Shown here one piece after another: positions 16,561 through 24,727 of a stretch of 64,000 nt of DNA. How positions within the stretch are numbered: the stretch's first letter is position 1; the number at the start of each line of letters is the position of its first letter. The position numbers and the translations under genes were made by a program. The stretch is from contig CAWBDF010000006.1 of assembly GCA_963787485.1 (NCBI GenBank), positions 496,001-560,000 on the forward strand, given 5' to 3'. The DNA comes from Bog-473 sp963787485 (lineage in GTDB: Bacteria; Actinomycetota; Acidimicrobiia; Acidimicrobiales; RAAP-2). The notes under the pieces were generated by a model. That model was not told where the DNA came from. It searched no databases and was given only the letters and a program-made list of their open reading frames with translations.

Positions 16561-17300
16561 GCGCGCGGCACCGTCAGACTGGTCACGGCGACGCCGGCGT
16601 GCACCAAGACGAGGTCACCCGGTCCCAGGCCGTCCACCAGCCGGCCGTCGATCTGCTCGGCCCGGCCGCCCGCCAGGACCTCGACCCTTCCCCCGGGCAG
16701 CACCGCGCGGACCTCGGCCACCCGTCCCTCGTCCGAGCAGGTCACGCAGACGTCGTCGGTGCACTCGGCCTCCGCCGTGAGCAGCCCGGGATGCTCGAAG
16801 ACGACGTGGGTCAGCTCCCACAGCAGGTGGTAGAGCAGGACGAGGTCGCCCGAACGCGCGGCCAGCGATGGCTCCGCGGTGTCCAGCCACACGACATGGT
16901 CGGCGCGGGCCTCACCGCCCGCCACTCCGGGTCTCGGGCCGGCACCCAGCCAGAGGCTGGTCAGGCCCCAGGCATCGGCCCGGGTGACGAGCTCGCGCGC
17001 CACGGGGTCGGCCGCGGTGCTCACGCACAGGAGGAGGTCGCCGGGCCGGGAGAGCAGGCGCACTGACTCGGCTGCTCCGGGGCCGTCGACGCTGACCGCC
17101 GGCAGCGCGCGCTTGCCCACGATGACCGGGTGCACGAACTCCACGGCGACATGGCGGGCATGGGCGGGCCACTGCGGCGCCACGCACCACAGGGTGGCCC
17201 CGGCGGCGAACCGGCGGGCCAGGGCCAGCGCGGCAGGCGCCAGGTCCTCGGCCGGCCCGGCCCGGTTGCGCGATCGCTCGGTGGTGTCCACCCCCGTCAC
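16557..17300 (-). CDS. SIS-like domain fused to a HypC/HupF domain
   Basis: The 247-residue protein has two parts. Residues about 15-165 form a SIS-like Rossmann domain (GATLWCVAPQ, VEFVHPVIVGKRALPAVSVD, PGDLLLCVSTAADPVARELV, GLTSLWLGAG). Residues about 180-247 are a HypC/HupF domain (CVTCSDEGRVAEV, GDLVLVHAGVAVTSL). HypC proteins shuttle the Fe(CO)(CN)2 unit with HypD using an N-terminal cysteine; here the HypC cysteines are internal (CTDDVCVTC), so the classical free N-terminal cysteine is absent. A normal HypC is encoded at 21072, which suggests a second, specialised chaperone. The GTG at 17300 overlaps the hypF stop. Confidence 0.85.
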   Translation of the reverse strand: MTGVDTTERSRNRAGPAEDLAPAALALARRFAAGATLWCVAPQWPAHARHVAVEFVHPVIVGKRALPAVSVDGPGAAESVRLLSRPGDLLLCVSTAADPVARELVTRADAWGLTSLWLGAGPRPGVAGGEARADHVVWLDTAEPSLAARSGDLVLLYHLLWELTHVVFEHPGLLTAEAECTDDVCVTCSDEGRVAEVRAVLPGGRVEVLAGGRAEQIDGRLVDGLGPGDLVLVHAGVAVTSLTVPRA

Positions 17301-19666
17301 GTCGCCCCCGTCGCGGCCGTGGCGGCGCGGTACCCTGCGACCGCCGCCTGTCCCAGTGCGAGGCCGCCGTCGTTCGGTGGCACGACCCGGTGCGTCAGGA
17401 CGCGGAATCGTCGGGCCTCGAGCTCGCGGCGGGCAAGGCCGAGCAGCAGCGCGTTCTGGAAGACCCCGCCGCTCAAGGCGACGACGTCGATGCCCGCACG
17501 TGCCCGTTGGCGCTGCGCCACGTCGCCGATCACGCGGGCCACGGCGGTGTGGAAGCCGGCGGCCATAGCGCGGGTGTCGGCACCCCGGCGCAGGTCCGCC
17601 ACCAGCGCCCGGAGAACGGGGGAGGGATCCAACTCGGCGCCGATGAGGTCGAAGCGGTACGGGAGGGCGGGGACCCCCTGGTCCCGCGCTTCCTCGGCCG
17701 CCCATTGCAGGCACAGCGCCGCCTCCGCCTCGTAGGTCGCCTGGTGGCGCAGGCCGAGCAGCGAGCTCACCGCGTCGAAGAGGCGTCCCATGCTCGACGT
17801 CGCCACGGACCCGGTCCCGCGTTCGAGCTGGTGCGCCAGCACCACCCGCTCCCGAGTCGAGACGGCACCCGTGGGAGGAAGATCGTCGGCCCATTCGACC
17901 CCGGCTGCCCAGAGGTGCGCCAGCGCCGTGCGGCAGGGCCGACGGATGGCGGCATCGCCGCCGGGCAGCGCCACCGCCTTGAGGTGCCCGACGCGCGCGA
18001 AGTCCCCGTAGTCGGCGACGAGGACCTCTCCGCCCCAGATGGTGCCGTCCGCTCCGAAACCCGTCCCGTCGAACGCGATGCCGATGACGCGGCGGCCCGC
18101 GGGGAACCCGTGCTCGGCCATCACCGACGCGATATGGGCGTGGTGGTGTTGCACCTCGGCCACCGGGCGCGGCGAGGCGTCGTCGGCCCACCGCCTCGTC
18201 TGGTAGCCCGGGTGTGCATCGGCGGCCAGCTGCGGCGCCCCGATGCCGTACAGGCCGGCGAGTTGACGGGTCGAGCGTTCGAAGGCCGCCCACGTCTCGA
18301 GGCTGCCCATGTCGCCGATGTGCTGGCTCATGAAGGCGTCCCGGCCCGCGGCGAGGCAGAACGTGTTCTTCAGCTCACCGCCGACGGCCAGCGTCGGCCC
18401 GGCCGAGAAGGGGAGCCGGATCGGCAGAGGGGCGTAGCCCCGTGAACGCCGCAGCGGCAGCTCATGTGCCGTCCCCGGGTCGATCTCGAGCACGGAGTCG
18501 TCGCAGGGCACGTGGATGGGGCGGTCGTGCAGAAGCCAGGCGTCGGCGATGGTTCCCAGTCGCCGCCGGGCGTCGTCGTCCTCGTAGCAGATCGGCTCGT
18601 CGGTGAGGTTGCCGCTGGTCATCACGAGCACGTCGGGCACTACCGGGACCCGGTCGCCCGCCTCCGGGACCGGAGTGAAGAGAAGGTGATGCAGCGGCGT
18701 GTAAGGGAGCAGCACGCCCAGCCGTGGGTTGCCCGGGGCCACCAACGCCGAGATCGCCACTTCAGACGGTCCCGAGCGCCGGCGCAGGAGGACGATGGGC
18801 CGTCGGGACGACGTGAGGAGGGCCGCTTCCGACGAGCCGATACGGGCCAGCGAGCGGGCCACGTCGAGGTCACGGGACATGACGGCGAACGGCTTCTCCA
18901 CGCGGTGCTTCCGGGCCCGGAGCCGCCGCACGGCGGCGTCGGAGCGTGCGTCGCAGGCCAGGTGGTACCCGCCGAGACCCTTGATCGCGACGATCTCCCC
19001 GCGCGCGAGTGCCGCCTGGGCGGCGGCGATGGCCGCGTCCGAGCCCACGACCGGATCCGACCCGGCCCGGTACTCCAACCACAGGCAGGGGCCGCAGTCG
19101 GTGCAGGCGATCGGCTGCGCGTGGAAGCGCCGGTCCGCGGGGTCGTGGTACTCGGACGCGCAGGCCTCGCAGAGTGCGAATCCGCGCATCGTCGTGTTGG
19201 GCCGGTCGTAGGGAAGGCTGAGGGTGATCGTGAAACGGGGCCCGCAGTTGGTGCAATTGATGAATGGGTAGCGCGCCCTCCGGTCGAGCGGGTCGAAGAG
19301 CTCGGCGAGGCAGTCGCCACACGTCGCGATGTCGGGTGACACGAACGTCCGGATCGTGCCTTGCCCTCGGCTCTCGACGATGGTGAAGCCCGTCGCACCG
19401 CTCGGTGCCATCGGGTGGGTGAGCACTTCGTCGATACGCGACGCAGCGGGGGCCTCGGCGACGAGGCGGCGCACGAACTCGTCCGCCGCCTCGTTCGTGC
19501 CCTCGACTTCGATGAAGACGCCCCGCGTGTCGTTGCCGACATGGCCGGTGAGCCCGAGCTCGGTGGCCAGCCGGTGCACGTAGGGCCTGAAGCCGACCCC
19601 CTGGACGAGACCGGCCACGCGGAGACGGAGTCGCGCCGCCGCCTCCGACGTGGCGACGCCGGTCAT
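17297..19666 (-). CDS. hypF: HypF, carbamoyltransferase of hydrogenase maturation
   Basis: HypF makes carbamoyl-adenylate from carbamoyl phosphate and transfers the carbamoyl group to HypE. The 789 residues show all domains. Acylphosphatase (AGLVQGVGFRPYVHRLA, about 16-32). Two zinc fingers (CGDCLAELFDP to INCTNCGPRF, and CEACASEYHDP to IACTDCGPC, about 105-185). A YrdC-like domain (GEIVAIKGLGGYHLACDA). A Kae1-like C-terminal half with HHHAHIASVMAEHG and GIAFDGTGFG. The length is normal. ATG 19666 overlaps the hypD stop as ATGA, and the stop overlaps the next gene. The frame is open far upstream, but the domain starts here. Confidence 0.97.
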   Translation of the reverse strand: MTGVATSEAAARLRLRVAGLVQGVGFRPYVHRLATELGLTGHVGNDTRGVFIEVEGTNEAADEFVRRLVAEAPAASRIDEVLTHPMAPSGATGFTIVESRGQGTIRTFVSPDIATCGDCLAELFDPLDRRARYPFINCTNCGPRFTITLSLPYDRPNTTMRGFALCEACASEYHDPADRRFHAQPIACTDCGPCLWLEYRAGSDPVVGSDAAIAAAQAALARGEIVAIKGLGGYHLACDARSDAAVRRLRARKHRVEKPFAVMSRDLDVARSLARIGSSEAALLTSSRRPIVLLRRRSGPSEVAISALVAPGNPRLGVLLPYTPLHHLLFTPVPEAGDRVPVVPDVLVMTSGNLTDEPICYEDDDARRRLGTIADAWLLHDRPIHVPCDDSVLEIDPGTAHELPLRRSRGYAPLPIRLPFSAGPTLAVGGELKNTFCLAAGRDAFMSQHIGDMGSLETWAAFERSTRQLAGLYGIGAPQLAADAHPGYQTRRWADDASPRPVAEVQHHHAHIASVMAEHGFPAGRRVIGIAFDGTGFGADGTIWGGEVLVADYGDFARVGHLKAVALPGGDAAIRRPCRTALAHLWAAGVEWADDLPPTGAVSTRERVVLAHQLERGTGSVATSSMGRLFDAVSSLLGLRHQATYEAEAALCLQWAAEEARDQGVPALPYRFDLIGAELDPSPVLRALVADLRRGADTRAMAAGFHTAVARVIGDVAQRQRARAGIDVVALSGGVFQNALLLGLARRELEARRFRVLTHRVVPPNDGGLALGQAAVAGYRAATAATGAT

Positions 19667-20802
19667 GCCCTCGATCCGCTGCGCCGCCCTAGCGTCACGG
19701 CGGCCTCGCGATGCATCCGGCCGAAGTTGTAGTACGCCGCGCACGCGCCCTCTGAGGAGACCATGCAGGTCCCGATGGGGGTCTCGGGGGTGCAGGCCGT
19801 GCCGAACACCTTGCATTCCCAGGGCTTGATCACGCCCTTGAGCACCTCCCCGCACTGACACGCCTTGGGATCCGCCACCCTGACATTCGGAATGGAGTAG
19901 CGCAGCTCGGCGTCGAAGGCAGCGAACTCCGGACGCAGCTTGAGGCCGCTCTGCGCGATGAATCCCAGCCCCCGCCACTCGAAATGGGGGCGCAGCTCGA
20001 AGACCTCGGCCAGCACGGCCAGGGCGCGCGGGTTGCCCTCATCGCGCACGACCCTGGAGTACTGATTCTCGACCTCACAGCGGCCCTCGCGAATCTGGGT
20101 CAGCAGCATGGCGATGGCGTGCAGGATGTCGAGCGGTTCGAAGCCGGCTGTGACGAGGGGCAGCCCGTACTCGGCGGGCACGAACCGGTAGGGCCGCTGC
20201 CCGACGACCGTGGAGACGTGCCCGGGGCCCAGGAAGCCGTCGAGGCGGAGGTCCGGGGACTCGAGGATGGCCCGGAGGGGCGGGACGATCGTCACGTGGT
20301 TGGAAAAGACCGAGAAGTTCGCGACCTCCTGAGCCCGGGCTTCGAGCAGGGTGAGGGCGGTCGACGGAGCGGTCGTCTCGAAGCCGACCGCGAAGAAGAC
20401 CACGCTGCGGTCGGGGTTCTCGACGGCGATCCGGAGCGCATCGAGAGGCGAGTACACGAAGCGGATGTCTGCCCCCCCCGCCTTGGCCTGGAGCAGGCTG
20501 CCCTTGCTGCCGGGCACGCGCATCATGTCGCCGAACGAGGTGAAGATGACACCGGGCTCATTGGCCACGGCGATGGCGTCGTCGACCCGCCCCATGGGGA
20601 TGACGCAGACTGGGCACCCGGGGCCGTGCACGAGCTCGACGTTGGCCGGAAGTACGTGCTCTATCCCGTGTCGGTAGATGGTGTGGGTATGGCCACCGCA
20701 CACCTCCATGAACTTGAACGCGTCGTCACCGGCCAGCGCGGTGATCTGTGCCACCAACGCACCGGCCGTCGTCGGGTCCCGGTACTCGTCGACGAACCTC
20801 AT
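19663..20802 (-). CDS. hypD: HypD, Fe-S scaffold for the Fe(CO)(CN)2 centre
   Basis: HypD works with HypC to assemble the iron ligands before transfer to the large subunit. The 379-residue protein carries the conserved motifs MEVCGGHTHTIYRHG (about 33-47), HGPGCPVCVIP (about 59-69), FAVGFETTAPS and GPGHVSTVVG. The C-terminal [4Fe-4S] cysteines lie in ACQCGEVLKGVIKPWECKVFG and TPIGTCMVSSEGACAAYY. Nothing is missing. It starts at ATG 20802 with GGAGGG upstream, 36 bases after the 78-residue gene, and its stop overlaps hypF. Confidence 0.97.
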   Translation of the reverse strand: MRFVDEYRDPTTAGALVAQITALAGDDAFKFMEVCGGHTHTIYRHGIEHVLPANVELVHGPGCPVCVIPMGRVDDAIAVANEPGVIFTSFGDMMRVPGSKGSLLQAKAGGADIRFVYSPLDALRIAVENPDRSVVFFAVGFETTAPSTALTLLEARAQEVANFSVFSNHVTIVPPLRAILESPDLRLDGFLGPGHVSTVVGQRPYRFVPAEYGLPLVTAGFEPLDILHAIAMLLTQIREGRCEVENQYSRVVRDEGNPRALAVLAEVFELRPHFEWRGLGFIAQSGLKLRPEFAAFDAELRYSIPNVRVADPKACQCGEVLKGVIKPWECKVFGTACTPETPIGTCMVSSEGACAAYYNFGRMHREAAVTLGRRSGSRA

Positions 20803-20838
20803 GGGGTCAGCGTGCCCTCCTGTCGCTCTCTCACCCTC

Positions 20839-21075
20839 CTATGCCACCGGGCGCAGACGTGAGGAGTCGTCCGGCGCACCGAGGATGCCCGTGATCACCT
20901 CGATCCTCTTCTCGAGGAGATCACGCGCAATGGCCAGCGCTCCGTCAGCGAAGTCCCTGACCTCCTTCGAGGTGGAGATGGTGTGCCAGGCCTCCTCGAA
21001 CTCGGACCATGCGTTCGGGCCTGCTCTGCAGCCGAGCGCGTAGCCGACCATGACGCCGATGACCACTCCCATCAC
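20839..21075 (-). CDS. 78-residue protein between hypC and hypD, unknown
   Basis: The product starts MMGVVIGVMVGYALGCRAG, a single hydrophobic segment. A charged helical part follows (WSEFEEAWHTISTSKEVRDFADGALAIARDLLEKRIEVI). It is likely anchored to the membrane by its N-terminus, with the helix in the cytoplasm. I know no function. Its GTG overlaps the hypC stop in GTGA, so it is translated with the maturation genes. Similar short proteins occur in actinobacterial hydrogenase loci as far as I recall; this should be checked. Confidence 0.7.
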   Translation of the reverse strand: MMGVVIGVMVGYALGCRAGPNAWSEFEEAWHTISTSKEVRDFADGALAIARDLLEKRIEVITGILGAPDDSSRLRPVA

Positions 21076-21362
21076 GTACCTCCCGTTTCACTCGAGATCT
21101 TCGATCGCCAGAAGGCGTCCAGTTCGTCGTCGTAGGCCTGGCCCATGAGCTGCAGGGAGGCCAGCGCCAGTTCGGCCTCGACCTCGTCGATCTTCGACAT
21201 AGCGAACCCCACATGGATCAGCACCCAGTCGCCTGGCGTCAGGCACTCGTCCTCGAGCAGGCCGATGTTGATGATCCTCGTCACGCCCGACACGTCCACC
21301 CGCGCCAGGTGCCCGTTGACATCCGAGATCTCCTTCAACTGCCCCGGTATTCCAAGACACAT
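21072..21362 (-). CDS. hypC: HypC, hydrogenase assembly chaperone
   Basis: The 96-residue protein starts with the hallmark MCLGIPGQLKEI, whose Cys2 carries the Fe(CO)(CN)2 unit together with HypD. The OB-fold core follows (ARVDVSGVTRIINIGLL, PGDWVLIHVGFAMSKIDEVEA), and a C-terminal helix ends the protein. The length is usual. It lies downstream of the YceI gene after a 14-base gap, and its stop overlaps the following small gene. A second, fused HypC domain is encoded at 16557. Confidence 0.96.
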   Translation of the reverse strand: MCLGIPGQLKEISDVNGHLARVDVSGVTRIINIGLLEDECLTPGDWVLIHVGFAMSKIDEVEAELALASLQLMGQAYDDELDAFWRSKISSETGGT

Positions 21363-21376
21363 GGCTGTGGCGTCTC

Positions 21377-21892
21377 CTACTCGTCCTTCACGGCGTAGAT
21401 CTCCACCCGCACCTGGACCTCCGGCTCCACCCTGAGGAGCAGCACCTTGGGTGGCTGCATCCCGAAATCCCTGATGTCGAAGCTCGATTCACCCGTCAGG
21501 CGGATGGTCCGGTCGTCCACCGGGGTGATGTCCATGCGATCCTCATGCCGGCGTGACACACCGCGAAACGTCACTTCACCACTGACGCGGTAGCTGGCGT
21601 CGGATCCATTCGCTGCGATCTGTTCCAGCTGCCCCTCGATCCTGGGGAACTTCCTGGCGTCGATCCGCTTCTGCAGCTCCCGGTCCTCCATGCGGTTGCC
21701 CGACTTCAGGCGGTCGACAGGCAGGGAGAGTCGTCCCGCCGGCGTGCCGGCGGAATCGACCGTCCCCGATGGCGCCAGGTCGAGCTCGACGTAGCCCTCG
21801 AGGCCGCTGGTGCTCGAGTGGATCGGGTGCAGGTTGGAGCGGGCGTCGATCCACACTTGCGAGCGGTTCGGGACGATGGAGTAGCGGGTCAC
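21377..21892 (-). CDS. YceI-family protein in the hydrogenase operon
   Basis: YceI proteins are lipocalin-like beta barrels that bind isoprenoid chains (polyisoprenoid or quinone type) in known structures. The 171 residues begin YSIVPNRSQVWIDARSN, and GEVTFRGVSRRHEDRMDI and SSFDIRDFGMQPPKVLLLRVEPEVQVRVEIYA follow, all typical of the family. No signal peptide is present, so it is probably cytoplasmic. A quinone or lipid link for the hydrogenase electron path is a tempting inference. A second YceI domain, fused to a PadR regulator, is encoded at the far end of the cluster. Start GTG 21892. Confidence 0.88.
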   Translation of the reverse strand: MTRYSIVPNRSQVWIDARSNLHPIHSSTSGLEGYVELDLAPSGTVDSAGTPAGRLSLPVDRLKSGNRMEDRELQKRIDARKFPRIEGQLEQIAANGSDASYRVSGEVTFRGVSRRHEDRMDITPVDDRTIRLTGESSFDIRDFGMQPPKVLLLRVEPEVQVRVEIYAVKDE

Positions 21893-21897
21893 CGCAG

Positions 21898-22017
21898 CTA
21901 CATCCGCCGCATTCTCATGTAGCGGCGGATGTCGGGGAACGAGCGGGCGACGACCACCAGGGCGCCGAGGAGCACCAGGGCGAGCAGCGCAACGAACATA
22001 TGCCCGACGACGCTCAC
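21898..22017 (-). CDS. Tiny membrane protein (39 residues), DUF6893-like
   Basis: The product has one membrane helix (MFVALLALVLLGALVVVARS) followed by FPDIRRYMRMRRM, a short basic tail. It closely parallels the neighbouring 34-residue protein (KSLPDIARYLKMREM), so the two are paralogues. The layout is that of DUF6893-type actinobacterial micro-proteins. GTG 22017 lies two bases beyond the end of the neighbour's coding sequence. A membrane anchor or small subunit for the hydrogenase complex is possible but unproven. Confidence 0.7.
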   Translation of the reverse strand: MSVVGHMFVALLALVLLGALVVVARSFPDIRRYMRMRRM

Positions 22018-22018
22018 C

Positions 22019-22123
22019 TCACATCTCTCGCATCTTGAGGTAGCGGGCAATGTCGGGCAGCGACTTGATCACCAGTCCGGCGACCGCGGCCAGGACCAAG
22101 GAAGCGACAAATCGACGGATCAT
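22019..22123 (-). CDS. Tiny membrane protein (34 residues), DUF6893-like
   Basis: The product reads MIRRFVASLVLAAVAGLVIK, then SLPDIARYLKMREM: one helix with a positively charged start and a basic amphipathic tail. ATG 22123 overlaps the stop of the peptidase gene in ATGA, so it is translationally coupled within the hydrogenase operon, which argues that it is real despite its size. Its sister lies directly downstream. Confidence 0.7.
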   Translation of the reverse strand: MIRRFVASLVLAAVAGLVIKSLPDIARYLKMREM

Positions 22124-22644
22124 CGGTGGACTCCCCTTTCGGCGGGTTGGGCAATAGAGGCAACGACTTCGAGACACAGGTCGACCGCGGCGGTGACTGC
22201 TTCCCGGACGGCGGGGGACAGCCCCATCCCCTCGTCGAGATCGCCGGGCTGGCATCCGACGATGACGATGCGATCGACGGAGCCGCCGAGGCGGGCCAGG
22301 GTGGCGAGGACGATGTCCGGGCTCATGGTGTGCGCGTCGACGGCCCGGACGCCGTCATCGTCGGAGCGGGACGAGCACAGGGTCGCCGGCCCGATGGCCG
22401 GCTCGGGTTCGAGCACCGCGAGGGTCCCCGGATGCTCACCCATGGGGACGGCGTCGACCAGGACCAACGCGTCGTAGCCCATGAGGAGGTCGTAGGCGAG
22501 GTGGATGCCCCTGATCCCATAGTCCTCAACCCGGACCCCTTCGGGGAGTGTCCGGCTCGAGAGCAGGCGAGCCACCTCGACGCCGAAGGCGTCGTCCGAG
22601 AAGAAGACGTTGCCGATGCCCGCGACGAGGACGCGGCCGGTCAC
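22120..22644 (-). CDS. Hydrogenase maturation endopeptidase (HupD/HyaD family)
   Basis: This protease removes the C-terminal peptide of the large subunit after nickel insertion. The 174-residue protein has VLVAGIGNVFFSDDAFGVEVARLL at the start (Glu/Asp nickel ligand in DDAFG), DYGIRGIHLAYDLL, VLVDAVPMG and DAHTMSPD with the conserved His, then VIVGCQPGDLDEGMGLS. All fit the family. The substrate is the HhyL subunit encoded 3 kb upstream in the same operon. The GTG at 22644 overlaps the stop of the 482-residue protein gene. Confidence 0.94.
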   Translation of the reverse strand: MTGRVLVAGIGNVFFSDDAFGVEVARLLSSRTLPEGVRVEDYGIRGIHLAYDLLMGYDALVLVDAVPMGEHPGTLAVLEPEPAIGPATLCSSRSDDDGVRAVDAHTMSPDIVLATLARLGGSVDRIVIVGCQPGDLDEGMGLSPAVREAVTAAVDLCLEVVASIAQPAERGVHR

Positions 22645-24089
22645 GGCCGGGCCTCCGTGCCGCGCCCACCGGGCATCGGCTCGACCTCGCCTGGCCGGAA
22701 GTAGAGGTAGCGGCCCTGCCATAGGAGCTCGGATGCCGCTGGGTCGTCGTCGAGGGTGACGGCGAGGTGGACCCCGCCGTCGACGTCCGCGAATACGCCG
22801 GCCACGGTCCCGCACCGGCCATCGAGGAACATGTCCTGCGCGTCCGCCTGTCCCGATGGGTGGAGCCGGACAGCCGACCCCTGCGCCAGTTCGATGCCCT
22901 TCACGCAGACCGAGTCCGTCCACGGGTCGACCGACTCGTCCGACGCCGGGTCCCACCACGGGGGGGCGTCCGCCCCGGGGGTGGTCGAGGTGGACCATTG
23001 CGGCTCGACCGGGCGCATCTGCCCGTGGAGGCGGCTCATGGTCTCGGGTGACAGCGAGTCGCAACGATCGATGATGGCGGCGGCGCGGGCGTCCGTCCCC
23101 CGGGCCTCGGCTTTCTCCGTGTCGGTGAGCGTCATCACCCGCAGCGCCAGGATCTCGTCGATCTCGAGTGCGTCGTAGAGGTCGCCCGGACTCTGGTTCG
23201 CCACTTCGGGGTGGTCGTAGAGGATGATCGGCGAGGAGAGCACCACGTCATTGCGGCCAATGAGGACCGGATAGGTGCCATCGCTCCGGCAGGCCCGAGC
23301 TGCCTCGACGGCATCCTCGGGAGGATCGAGAAGCGACACGAACGTCGCGCCGTCAACGGCCAACATGGTGTGCACGGCCACCAGGCTCTGGGCCACGACG
23401 TCCGCTCTCGCTGATCGTTCGTCGCTCCACCAAGTGGTGTTCTCCACGGTCACGCTCACTTTCACGTACGGCGAGCCGTCGGGTTCGGGGACCGTGGCGA
23501 CCCGGACGGCGCCGTCGATGGGGATGCGCTCGCGAACGAAGCGACCGACCAGGGTGCCGTCAGCCGTGTGGACGTGCTCGGTCTGGGACCCGCCCTCGAG
23601 GTGGAACGGCAGCTCGTCGGCGGCGGTGCCGCCGGGGGGGATCACGAGAGGGGGCAGGTCGACCATGTGGTCGACCGCCTCGTCCCACTCCACGTGGAAT
23701 GTCCCGTCCACCTCGAGGGCGTCGATCGGCCCGAACGCAGGCAAGGCGGAAGCGACCCCCTTCTCCGGCAAGCGGGCTTCGACTCTGCGGCGCTGCGTCT
23801 GCAGGCAGCGGACGCGCACTCGGAGGCTCGCGGGCTCGAGCCGCCCGCCGAGGTCGACGAGGCATTCGGTCCGGGCCGACCAGCGCTCGGACCCGTCCGT
23901 CACGCTGTAGGCCCGTGGGGTCAGCACGCCCCACTGGAAGCGCACCTGGTTCTTGCGGGAGGAGGCCCGGTAGGGGTAGAGGACGTAGCCCTCGTAGAGG
24001 ACTGCATCGGCCACCGTTCTCGCCGTCTCGAACCGGTCCTCTCCGAGTGCGGCAGGGAGTTGGGGGGATGTCGTGCCGGTCGCGCTCAT
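22641..24089 (-). CDS. 482-residue hydrogenase-operon protein of unknown function
   Basis: I do not recognise a defined domain. The N-terminus has AVLYEGYVLYPYRASSRKNQ (about 28-47) and FQWGVLTPRAYS. A central part is strand-rich (VKVSVTVENTTWW; FVSLLDPPEDAVEAARAC). A Trp/Pro-rich section follows (PPWWDPASDESVDPW, about 390-405). The end is a small domain KGIELAQGSAVRLHPSGQAD to GVHLAVTLDDDPA, reminiscent of a beta-barrel. It lies between DUF6084 and the endopeptidase, joined to both by 4-base overlaps. The context points to maturation or a soluble partner of HhyLS. Confidence 0.85.
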   Translation of the reverse strand: MSATGTTSPQLPAALGEDRFETARTVADAVLYEGYVLYPYRASSRKNQVRFQWGVLTPRAYSVTDGSERWSARTECLVDLGGRLEPASLRVRVRCLQTQRRRVEARLPEKGVASALPAFGPIDALEVDGTFHVEWDEAVDHMVDLPPLVIPPGGTAADELPFHLEGGSQTEHVHTADGTLVGRFVRERIPIDGAVRVATVPEPDGSPYVKVSVTVENTTWWSDERSARADVVAQSLVAVHTMLAVDGATFVSLLDPPEDAVEAARACRSDGTYPVLIGRNDVVLSSPIILYDHPEVANQSPGDLYDALEIDEILALRVMTLTDTEKAEARGTDARAAAIIDRCDSLSPETMSRLHGQMRPVEPQWSTSTTPGADAPPWWDPASDESVDPWTDSVCVKGIELAQGSAVRLHPSGQADAQDMFLDGRCGTVAGVFADVDGGVHLAVTLDDDPAASELLWQGRYLYFRPGEVEPMPGGRGTEARP

Positions 24090-24727
24090 GGCCCCTCCTC
24101 CTCTGCCTCCTTGAGGAGCTGCGCAAAGGCCTGGTCCCAGGTCGGGAGGCCTCGGTTCGCCCGGAAACGCTGAAGGTCGTCCAGCGTGTCGCGTCGGACG
24201 CGGATGAAGCCGCTCCCGGGGAAGTACGCGTCCATTGTGTTGCGCCAGACGGCGACGGGCAGACGGTAGGAGGACTCGGTCGACCACGAGAGCGGTTCGG
24301 CCGAGAACCCAGAGGACCCCTGGGTGAACACGGTCCCCGAGAAGAGGAAGATCAGAGGTATGTCGCCGTCACCCAACGCGTGCATGTACTTGGCACCGGC
24401 AACCTCGAAGTCGTAGGTGCATTCGACCGGCAGGTCGAACTCCGTGGTCCCGTCGAACCGGCCCACCGTCGACGAGACGTGCGTCCACAGGAAGGGACGA
24501 AGGGAGTTCCCCCACTGGGGGGTCTCGCCGAACAGCTCATAGAGTCGCTCCTCCTCCTGCTCGCTGTAGCGACGGCGCTGCGGCTCGATCCGGATTTGGC
24601 ATCGCAGGGCCGCTGCATGCACGTGTTTCGCGTCGGCCTCCTCTGCCCGGGTCCGGAACATGATCGTCGGAACCGCGGCGTGCGGCTCCGTCCTGGCGTC
24701 GACCACCTCGAATCGGAGGTCGGTCAC
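24086..24727 (-). CDS. DUF6084-family protein
   Basis: The 213-residue protein contains LRCQIRIEPQRRRYSEQEEERLYELFGE (about 41-68), LWTHVSSTVGRFDGTTEFDLPVEC (about 79-102), HALGDGDIPLIFLFSGTVF, WSTESSYRLPVAVWRNTMDAYFPGSGFIRV. I associate this pattern with DUF6084, which accompanies actinobacterial group 1h hydrogenases (memory, not a search). No catalytic motif is evident. The GTG at 24727 overlaps the stop of the DUF5947 gene, and its own stop overlaps the next gene. Length and gene order are consistent with a dedicated accessory protein. Confidence 0.8.
   Translation of the reverse strand: MTDLRFEVVDARTEPHAAVPTIMFRTRAEEADAKHVHAAALRCQIRIEPQRRRYSEQEEERLYELFGETPQWGNSLRPFLWTHVSSTVGRFDGTTEFDLPVECTYDFEVAGAKYMHALGDGDIPLIFLFSGTVFTQGSSGFSAEPLSWSTESSYRLPVAVWRNTMDAYFPGSGFIRVRRDTLDDLQRFRANRGLPTWDQAFAQLLKEAEEEGP

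Noticed and set aside
18640..19542. Long Ser/Arg/Pro-rich frame inside the hydrogenase operon
   Set aside because: It overlies hypF, whose domains are complete; high GC gives such shadow frames throughout the region.
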